A stretch of DNA of 5,434 bases from Rhodobacteraceae bacterium UBA7436 (lineage in GTDB: Bacteria > Pseudomonadota > Alphaproteobacteria > Rhodobacterales > Rhodobacteraceae), in the NCBI GenBank assembly GCA_002478745.1, contig DLQI01000120.1, positions 1 through 5,434 of the forward strand, given 5' to 3'. A model generated the notes under the pieces. The model saw nothing but the letters and a program-made list of their open reading frames with translations. It made no database searches and was not told where the DNA came from. This document shows, piece after piece, positions 1 through 4,750 of this stretch (position 1 is the first letter of the stretch; each line of letters starts with the position of its first letter). Made by a program: the position numbers and the translations under genes.

Positions 1-660
1 GGCAAGGGAAATCTTGTTGATCACGTTCAGAAATTAGAAAGAGATCGTTTTGATCCCTTCGTCGATCATTTGCTGCTGCATGACGATTCAATCGGTGCCG
101 TTGTTGGTGTATATCGGCTAATGCGTCCTGAAATGGCTGTGGCCGCAGGACAATACTATTCACAAGACGAATATGAATTAGCACCATTGCTCAATTCAAA
201 ACGCAAATTGCTGGAATTGGGGAGGTCTTGCTTGCGGCCTGAATATCGTGGTGGCACCGCAATGTTTCATCTTTGGAACGCTCTGGCACAATATGTGTTT
301 AAACATGAAATCGAACTTATGTTCGGAGTCGCTAGCTTTCGCGGCACTGATACAACTGATTTGGCAGCTCCCTTATCGTTGTTGCACCATCGCCACCTTG
401 CGCCCGAAGGGTTGCGTGTTCGGGCGCGCGGCAGGACAGTTCAGCCCATGGACTTAATCCCAGAAGCAGAATTGGATCGCCGCAAAGCAATGCTGCAAAT
501 ACCCGCATTGATTAAGGCGTATCTGCGCCTTGGTGGGGTCGTGGGCGAGGGCGCGTTTGTGGATCATGAATTCAACACCACAGATGTTTGCCTAATCATG
601 GACACCGCCAATTTGAATAAACGCCAATCGAGAATTTACAGCGGAGAATCCAAAAGATGA
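1..660 (+). CDS. olsB: L-ornithine N(alpha)-acyltransferase OlsB, 5'-truncated by window edge
   Basis: OlsB transfers a 3-hydroxyacyl chain from acyl carrier protein to the alpha-amino group of ornithine, giving lyso-ornithine lipid, the first step of ornithine-lipid synthesis at the inner membrane. The reading frame is open from base 1, so the start lies outside the window. The visible part encodes 219 residues of a family usually about 250-300 long, so only an N-terminal piece is missing. A TTG at 70 is internal, because conserved family sequence (ERDRFDPF, residues 13-20 of the visible part) lies upstream of it. Recognisable blocks are GVYRLMR (36-42), the GNAT-like ELGRSCLRPEYRGG (72-85), ASFRGTD (111-117) and the C-terminal GEGAFVDHEFNTTDV (182-196). 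Its TGA overlaps the ATG of olsA, indicating translational coupling. The assignment rests on remembered family motifs and on the olsA neighbour. A generic GNAT hemolysin-like label is the fallback. Confidence 0.92.
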   Translation, partial: GKGNLVDHVQKLERDRFDPFVDHLLLHDDSIGAVVGVYRLMRPEMAVAAGQYYSQDEYELAPLLNSKRKLLELGRSCLRPEYRGGTAMFHLWNALAQYVFKHEIELMFGVASFRGTDTTDLAAPLSLLHHRHLAPEGLRVRARGRTVQPMDLIPEAELDRRKAMLQIPALIKAYLRLGGVVGEGAFVDHEFNTTDVCLIMDTANLNKRQSRIYSGESKR

Positions 661-1484
661 ACACTTGGTCCGAAGCGGCAGAGCCCAAACCCGAGGCGGT
701 AACTGCAATGGGTTGGCTGCGCGTCGTCGTACGGGCAACGGTTTTGATCGTTTTGGTTTTTGGGAGTTTGTTGGTCTTAGTGTTGGTTCGCCTGGTCGAG
801 CGACCCGCTTGTGGGCTTAGTCGTCCAATCACGCCCCACATAACACAATTTGTTTGTCGTAACGCGCTGCGGGTTCTTCGGTTGCCACTTAATGTGACTG
901 GCGCACCACTACAGGACCGTGCGGCGGTCGTCGCGAACCACACGAGTTGGTTAGATATTTTTGTATTGAACGCATCAAAACGGATCTACTTTGTGTCCAA
1001 GGCCGAAGTTGCAGGTTGGCCGGGAATTGGTTGGCTAGCCCGTGCAACAGGCACACTGTTTATTAAACGAGAACGTGGCCAAGCGACGGCACAAACACAA
1101 ATCATGCAGGCCCGCTTGTTGGCGGGACACAAACTGTTGTTTTTTCCCGAAGGGACAAGCACAGACGGTCAGCAAGTGTTGCCATTCAAAACAACGCTGT
1201 TTGGGTCTTTTATGGGTGCTGAATTACGTGAGACGATACAGGTTCAACCAGTAAGCGTCGTGTATCATCCACCAGAAGGCAAACCTAAGTCATTTTATGG
1301 GTGGTGGGGCGATATGGAATTTGCAACCAATTTGCTAGGAACCCTCGCAGCTGCATCCCAAGGATCGATTGACGTCATCTATCACCCCGCACTAAAAGTG
1401 GCTGAGTTCACGGACCGCAAAGCACTGGCCAAAGCCGCGGAACTGGCTGTACGGGCAGGGCATAATAAACTGCTGGGACGGTGA
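657..1484 (+). CDS. olsA: Lyso-ornithine lipid acyltransferase OlsA (PlsC-family 1-acylglycerol-3-phosphate acyltransferase fold)
   Basis: OlsA adds the second acyl chain to lyso-ornithine lipid, on the hydroxyl of the 3-hydroxyacyl group. It works on the cytoplasmic face of the inner membrane. Some alphaproteobacterial OlsA proteins can also make phosphatidic acid. The 275-residue protein has a hydrophobic membrane segment at about 21-46. It carries all four PlsC motifs: HTSWLD (H95-x4-D100, the catalytic dyad), GTLFIKR (132-138), FPEGT (163-167) and the QPVSV region (197-201). ATG 657 is chosen because it overlaps the olsB stop as ATGA and has GGAG at 643-646. A later in-frame ATG at 708 would still keep the membrane segment but has no such context. 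The pairing with olsB, rather than sequence alone, separates OlsA from general PlsC. No clear intrinsic terminator follows the gene. Confidence 0.92.
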   Translation: MNTWSEAAEPKPEAVTAMGWLRVVVRATVLIVLVFGSLLVLVLVRLVERPACGLSRPITPHITQFVCRNALRVLRLPLNVTGAPLQDRAAVVANHTSWLDIFVLNASKRIYFVSKAEVAGWPGIGWLARATGTLFIKRERGQATAQTQIMQARLLAGHKLLFFPEGTSTDGQQVLPFKTTLFGSFMGAELRETIQVQPVSVVYHPPEGKPKSFYGWWGDMEFATNLLGTLAAASQGSIDVIYHPALKVAEFTDRKALAKAAELAVRAGHNKLLGR

Positions 1485-1518
1485 TCGCTTTGCGACCAAA
1501 GTAATCGCGTCAAACCCC

Positions 1519-1547
1519 TTGCCACCAAAGAAATACCAACATATACG
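1519..1547 (+). promoter_or_regulatory. Sigma70-type promoter of rpsB-tsf
   Basis: A -35 box TTGCCA (1519-1524, one mismatch to TTGACA) and a -10 box TATACG (1542-1547, four of six matches) are separated by exactly 17 bases. Transcription would start at about 1553-1556, just before the first possible leader hairpin. The stretch after the -10 box is very GC-rich (GCGCGGG, about 1547-1553). Such discriminators are known at stringently controlled rRNA and ribosomal-protein promoters, so ppGpp/DksA control is a reasonable inference. The position, in the only gap ahead of a ribosomal protein operon, supports the call. Confidence 0.68.
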
Positions 1548-1554
1548 CGCGGGA

Positions 1555-1657
1555 CTTAAACCCGCAGTCGGGGTTTGGGCCTTGGGATCAAAATCCCCTA
1601 AAGTCCGCCGGTTGATGCATCCGCATTGAACCCCCGACGAGGCGAAAACCGGAAAGG
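1555..1657 (+). promoter_or_regulatory. Structured 5' leader of rpsB, candidate S2 autoregulatory RNA, including the ribosome binding site
   Basis: The leader can form a closing stem GTCGGGG/CCCCGAC (1567-1573 with 1632-1638), extended past one bulged C by TTT/GAA (1574-1576 with 1628-1630). It encloses two hairpins: GGGAT-CAAA-ATCCC (1584-1597, with possible lower pairs CTT/AAG and GG/CC) and TGATGC-ATCC-GCATTG (1613-1628, with G-T wobbles). Together these make a three-way junction. The linker CCGGTT (1608-1613) can pair with AACCGG (1647-1652), directly upstream of the Shine-Dalgarno AAAGG (1653-1657), giving a pseudoknot. S2 represses its own mRNA through a structured leader in enterobacteria. 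That this leader works likewise is inference from position and fold. Confidence 0.6.
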
Positions 1658-1666
1658 TATTACGAC

Positions 1667-2449
1667 ATGGCTCTACCTGAGTTCACCATGCGCCAATTGC
1701 TAGAAGCAGGCGTTCACTTTGGTCACCAAACCCAACGCTGGAACCCACGCATGGGCCCGTACATCTACGGCTCACGTAATGGCATCCACATCATGGACCT
1801 TACACAGTCCCTTCCAATGCTGGAAGAAGCACTGAAATTGATTCGTGACACCGTTGCTAAAGGTGGCAGCATTCTTTTCGTAGGCACAAAGCGCCAGGCT
1901 GCACAGCCAATCGCTGACGCTGCTGAGAAATGTGCACAGTATTACATGAACCACCGTTGGTTGGGTGGCACTTTGACTAACTGGCAGACAGTTTCAAAGT
2001 CTATCAACCGTCTGAAGAACATCAACGAGCAAGCAGAGCGCGGCTTTGAAGGTTTCACCAAGAAAGAGCGTCTTGGCATGGAACGTGACCAAGCTAAACT
2101 AGAAGCTTCTTTGGGTGGCATTCGCGAAATGGGCGGTCGTCCTGACCTCATCTTCGTAATCGACGTTAAAAAAGAAGCATTGGCTGTAGCGGAAGCGAAC
2201 AAATTGGGTATCCCAGTTATCGCAATCGTTGACACAAACTGCTCGCCAGACGGCATCGACTACCTGATCCCAGGCAACGATGACGCGGCACGCGCAATTG
2301 CTTTGTATACCGACCTTGCAGCACGTGCAGCACTTGACGGAATGTCGGCTCAATTGGGCGCAGCTGGCGTTGACCTTGGCGCAATGGAAGAGGCTCCTGT
2401 TGAAGAAGCTCTTGCAGAAGCACCAGCAGACGCTCCAGCAGCTGGCTAA
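1667..2449 (+). CDS. rpsB: 30S ribosomal protein S2
   Basis: S2 binds the 30S subunit late in assembly, between head and body, and is needed for S1 to join. The 260-residue product carries both classic S2 signatures: LLEAGVHFGH near the N terminus (11-20) and PDLIFVIDVKKEALAVAEA further on (159-177). The conserved blocks FVGTKRQA (71-78) and NHRWLGGTLTN (95-105) lie between them. It is slightly longer than the about 240-residue E. coli protein because of an acidic Ala/Glu/Pro tail (about 236-260), common in alphaproteobacteria. ATG 1667 is preceded by AAAGG at 1653-1657, nine bases away, and begins the family-typical MALPEFT. Codon use is that of a highly expressed gene, with fewer rare codons than olsBA. 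It forms an operon with tsf, 94 bases downstream. Confidence 0.99.
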   Translation: MALPEFTMRQLLEAGVHFGHQTQRWNPRMGPYIYGSRNGIHIMDLTQSLPMLEEALKLIRDTVAKGGSILFVGTKRQAAQPIADAAEKCAQYYMNHRWLGGTLTNWQTVSKSINRLKNINEQAERGFEGFTKKERLGMERDQAKLEASLGGIREMGGRPDLIFVIDVKKEALAVAEANKLGIPVIAIVDTNCSPDGIDYLIPGNDDAARAIALYTDLAARAALDGMSAQLGAAGVDLGAMEEAPVEEALAEAPADAPAAG

Positions 2450-2479
2450 GCTTTAATCGGCTTTAGCACACTGAATTGC

Positions 2480-2505
2480 AGGGGGCAGGCTTTGGTTTGC
2501 CCCTT
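2480..2505 (+). terminator. Intergenic hairpin between rpsB and tsf, possible attenuator
   Basis: Bases 2480-2490 pair with 2495-2505 around a TTTG loop. The core is GGGGCA/TGCCCC, extended by two G-T wobbles and a C-G pair at the top, about 11 pairs in all. It is followed only by TTCACCGTTT, so the U-tract is weak and complete termination is unlikely. A partial terminator or mRNA-processing barrier between rpsB and tsf is known in E. coli and would set the S2:EF-Ts ratio. That role here is inferred. Confidence 0.5.
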
Positions 2506-2524
2506 CACCGTTTAAAGATATAAC
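2497..2524 (+). promoter_or_regulatory. Possible weak internal promoter for tsf
   Basis: TTGCCC (2497-2502, four of six matches) lies 16 bases before TATAAC (2519-2524, five of six). Transcription from it would start near 2530, leaving only about 14 bases of leader and placing the Shine-Dalgarno at the very 5' end. The -35 box falls inside the 3' arm of the intergenic hairpin. The good -10 match may be chance in an AT-rich stretch. Confidence 0.25.
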
Positions 2525-2543
2525 TCTTATCAGGAGAACCAAG

Positions 2544-3419
2544 ATGGCAATCACTGCATCAATGGTAAAAGAACTGCGCGATTCTACTGGCGCAGGCATG
2601 ATGGACGCAAAAAAAGCGTTGACTGAAAACAAGGGCGACATGGAAGCAGCTGTTGATTGGCTGCGCACCAAAGGTTTGGCCAAAGCGGCTAAAAAATCTG
2701 GTCGTACAGCAGCTGAAGGCCTTGTGGCTGTTAGCGTTGTTGGCGGCAAAGGTGTTGCTGTTGAAGTTAACTCTGAAACCGATTTTGTTGGTAAAAACGC
2801 TGACTTCCAAAAAATGGTTGGCGGTATCGCCACTGTTGCAACCGGCACATCAAACATCGATGAGCTGAAAGCTGCAGACATGGATGGCAAATCTGTTGAG
2901 CAGACAGTAACTGATGCTGTTGCTGTTATCGGCGAGAATATGTCTGTTCGTCGCATGGCTACTTTGGAAGCCGACGTTGTTGTTTCTTACGTTCACAACT
3001 CAGCTGCACCAGGCATGGGTAAAATCGGCGTATTGGTCGGTTTGACCGGTGGCGACGAAGCATTTGGCAAACAAGTAGCGATGCACATTGCTGCTGTGAA
3101 CCCACTTGCATTGTCCGAAGCCGAAATGGATGCAGATGGCGTTGAAAAAGAGAAGCAGATTCAAATGGATATTGCCCGCGAGTCAGGCAAACCAGAAGCT
3201 GTGATTGAAAAAATGATTGTTGGTCGTATGAAAAAGTACGTTGCTGAAGCAACATTGCTTAACCAAGCATTCGTAATCAATCCTGACTTGACTGTTGAAG
3301 CCGCAGCAACGGCAGCAGGCGCAACCATCACTGGTTTCGTTCGTCTTGAAGTTGGTGAAGGCATTGAAGTTGTTAAAGAAGATTTCGCAGCAGAAGTTGC
3401 TAAAATCAACAACGGCTAA
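2544..3419 (+). CDS. tsf: Translation elongation factor Ts
   Basis: EF-Ts is the cytoplasmic guanine-nucleotide exchange factor that releases GDP from EF-Tu so it can reload with GTP. The 291-residue product matches the usual length (283 in E. coli). The N-terminal UBA-like domain (about 1-55) contains VKELRDSTGAGMMDAKKAL. TDFVGKN (79-85) holds D80 and F81, the residues that insert into EF-Tu near the Mg site. The core dimer-like region has GKIGVLVGL (159-167) and MHIAAVNP (180-187), and the C-terminal part has LLNQAFVINP (238-247). ATG 2544 has a strong Shine-Dalgarno AGGAGA (2532-2537) seven bases upstream. It is co-oriented with rpsB in the order found across bacteria and closed by a strong terminator. 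Nothing in the protein looks unusual. Confidence 0.99.
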   Translation: MAITASMVKELRDSTGAGMMDAKKALTENKGDMEAAVDWLRTKGLAKAAKKSGRTAAEGLVAVSVVGGKGVAVEVNSETDFVGKNADFQKMVGGIATVATGTSNIDELKAADMDGKSVEQTVTDAVAVIGENMSVRRMATLEADVVVSYVHNSAAPGMGKIGVLVGLTGGDEAFGKQVAMHIAAVNPLALSEAEMDADGVEKEKQIQMDIARESGKPEAVIEKMIVGRMKKYVAEATLLNQAFVINPDLTVEAAATAAGATITGFVRLEVGEGIEVVKEDFAAEVAKINNG

Positions 3420-3440
3420 GCTTTAAGCCTCGTGATTCTG

Positions 3441-3470
3441 AAAAGGCGGTCCTTGTGGGCCGCCTTTTTT
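3441..3470 (+). terminator. Strong intrinsic terminator of the rpsB-tsf operon
   Basis: A 12-pair stem joins AAAAGGCGGTCC (3441-3452) to GGGCCGCCTTTT (3457-3468), with one G-T wobble and a TTGT loop. A run of six T (3465-3470) follows the GC-rich core. The A-run on the 5' side means the reverse strand also has a T-run, so it could act in both directions. It lies 22 bases after the tsf stop. Confidence 0.93.
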
Positions 3471-3532
3471 ATTCGGCGACAAACGGCCACGCGCGAAAAC
3501 GTTACTTCAGCGTTTGGGTCTCCGCATTACTC

Positions 3533-3560
3533 TATACTTATAACGTCTGTAAGTAGAGGA
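3533..3560 (+). promoter_or_regulatory. Probable promoter core, dyad and ribosome binding site of the hydrolase gene
   Basis: Two overlapping -10-like hexamers, TATACT (3533-3538) and TATAAC (3539-3544), lie upstream of the gene. Neither has a good -35 partner: the best is TTGGGT at 3514-3519, 19 bases before TATAAC. A perfect inverted repeat TACTTA-N9-TAAGTA (3535-3540, 3550-3555) covers the -10 region and could be an operator or a short RNA hairpin. A clear Shine-Dalgarno AGAGGA (3555-3560) sits seven bases before the ATG and fixes the start. The ribosome site is well supported; promoter and operator are tentative. Confidence 0.4.
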
Positions 3561-3567
3561 ATTAGTC

Positions 3568-4353
3568 ATGAAGACTGACCTAACAATTCATCGAAGAACA
3601 ATCCTAGCTGGTGTCGCTGCATGGGGAACCGTCACATTCCTGCCATATGCCGCGCGTGCCGAAACCCATGCGAGTGATGTGTTTCCATCGCAAAATGGCG
3701 TTGTAGAAGTCTCTCCCATTTCCCATGCCTCATTTGTCCTAAAAACGCCTTTTGGTGTCATTTTCAATGATCCCGTTGGCGATCCATCGGCATATCTTGG
3801 CTTTCCGACACCCGACTTAATCTTGATAACACACGAACACGGTGATCACTTCAACTTAGGGACATTGTTGGCCGTTGTAGGACCAAAAACTTCGTTGGTT
3901 ACAAATCCAGCGGTGTTTGCAAAATTGCCTGCCAAATTGCAAGCGCAGGCGACGATGATAGGGAATCGCGAAACCCACGAAACGATGGGGATCGGAATTG
4001 AGGCAATCCCAGTATACAATCTAACTGTAGGCCGTCGCAAATTCCATCCACGGGGTCGTGACAACGGCTATATACTCACTGTGGATGGGCTCAGGATTTA
4101 CATCTCTGGCGATACCGAAGACATTCCAGAAATGCGTGCACTGAAGGACATTGATCTGGCGTTCGTTTGCATGAACCTCCCTTTCACGATGGATGCCGAA
4201 GCTGCCGCAAGCGCTGTTTCCGAATTTAAGCCGACCTATTGCTACCCATATCACTACCGTGGGCGGGACAATGGCACACAAGATCCGACAGATTTCGCGG
4301 ATGCTGTTGGTAAGAGCGTCGACTTTAAGTTCGGTGGCTGGTACGAGGGTTGA
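3568..4353 (+). CDS. Tat-exported metallo-beta-lactamase-fold hydrolase (UlaG-like group)
   Basis: This 261-residue protein is a zinc-dependent MBL-fold hydrolase of unknown substrate. It begins with a twin-arginine signal (HRRTIL, 8-13), a hydrophobic segment (about 12-28) and a likely signal-peptidase site after ARA (29-31), so a folded, metal-loaded periplasmic enzyme is expected. The metal-binding HxHxDH motif is H89-E-H91-G-D93-H94. Other likely ligands are H160 (in KFHP), D182 (in SGDTED) and H229 (in YPYHYRG), so the dinuclear site looks complete. The YN...FHP...NGY pattern and the PYHY ending resemble the UlaG/Lactamase_B_3-type branch rather than true beta-lactamases, so antibiotic hydrolysis should not be assumed. 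It stands alone after the tsf terminator, with its own Shine-Dalgarno, and converges on the luxR-type gene. It encodes no transmembrane partner or transport system nearby. Confidence 0.9.
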   Translation: MKTDLTIHRRTILAGVAAWGTVTFLPYAARAETHASDVFPSQNGVVEVSPISHASFVLKTPFGVIFNDPVGDPSAYLGFPTPDLILITHEHGDHFNLGTLLAVVGPKTSLVTNPAVFAKLPAKLQAQATMIGNRETHETMGIGIEAIPVYNLTVGRRKFHPRGRDNGYILTVDGLRIYISGDTEDIPEMRALKDIDLAFVCMNLPFTMDAEAAASAVSEFKPTYCYPYHYRGRDNGTQDPTDFADAVGKSVDFKFGGWYEG

Positions 4354-4357
4354 AAAG

Positions 4358-4395
4358 GGGCAGGGGCGCTAGAGGTAATTGAAGCGACCCTGCCC
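4358..4395 (+). terminator. Hairpin after the hydrolase gene, possibly bidirectional terminator
   Basis: An 8-pair perfect stem GGGCAGGG/CCCTGCCC (4358-4365 with 4388-4395) continues after one G-A mismatch as CGCT/AGCG (4367-4370 with 4383-4386) around a 12-base loop. On the + strand it is followed by ATTTCC, a poor U-tract. On the - strand the flank reads TTTT (complement of 4353-4356), which suits transcription arriving from the convergent regulator gene. It starts five bases after the hydrolase stop. Confidence 0.6.
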
Positions 4396-4750
4396 ATTTC
4401 CTCGACTTAGATTGACACGGGGATGATTCTAAAGTCGATAGAAATGTCCGACCCAAGGATGAAAATGCACCCCAAGGCCGGGTCCGGAAAACCGGCAGTG
4501 ATCGAGCGCCCCGAAATTGCGGAGATCTTTCACCTAGCTCCAATGGCTTAGCCACCACTCACGGAACTGTTACAGAATGCAGCTTTGCCGATCGATGTAC
4601 CAGTCAGGGAATCCTTACCCAATGGTAAAAAATACGGCAACTATAGGCTTGACCTGAGACTTTTCACGCCATCTGAAGGAATTTACAATCCTCCCTCATG
4701 CATAAACTCAGTCCATTATTATCAATTCCACCGCTATTAAATAATTGGCC
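4396..4750. other. Intergenic stretch with no convincing gene, possible degraded coding remnant
   Basis: About 355 bases between the two convergent genes hold no ORF I can assign. On the + strand one frame runs from 4411 to a TAA near 4741 with a single interruption, the TAG at 4549-4551. The first part (ATG 4423, 42 codons) includes HPKAGSGKPAVIERPEIAEI, which reads like real protein, and the part after the TAG includes LPNGKKYGNYRLDLRLF. There is no Shine-Dalgarno before ATG 4423 or ATG 4444. A perfect TTGACA (4412-4417) has no acceptable -10 box. A small inverted repeat GCCGG/CCGGC (4477-4481, 4492-4496) is present. The stretch may be a decayed gene or plain spacer. Confidence 0.35.

Noticed and set aside
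70..72. TTG as the start of the first acyltransferase
   Set aside because: Conserved OlsB sequence (ERDRFDPF) is encoded in frame upstream and the frame is open to base 1, so the gene starts outside the window.
596..943. A 115-codon ORF opposite the olsB-olsA junction
   Set aside because: It lies antisense to two well-supported genes and shows no protein family features.
1488..1501. Terminator after olsA (CTTTG-CGAC-CAAAG)
   Set aside because: The five-pair AT-rich stem has no following T-run and is too weak for intrinsic termination.
2453..2956. A 167-codon ORF antisense to the start of tsf
   Set aside because: It is a long shadow frame created by the biased codon use of tsf; its Ser/Thr/Ala-rich translation has no family signature.
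4412..4442. Promoter for a small RNA or peptide with a perfect TTGACA
   Set aside because: No -10 box near consensus lies 16-19 bases downstream; the best (GATAGA) matches three of six. No terminator-like end follows at a plausible distance.
4325..4558. A 77-codon ORF on the - strand across the end of the hydrolase gene
   Set aside because: It overlaps the 3' end of a clear gene and the hairpin, has no recognisable motif or ribosome site, and has low-complexity Pro/Leu/Ser/Arg-rich content.
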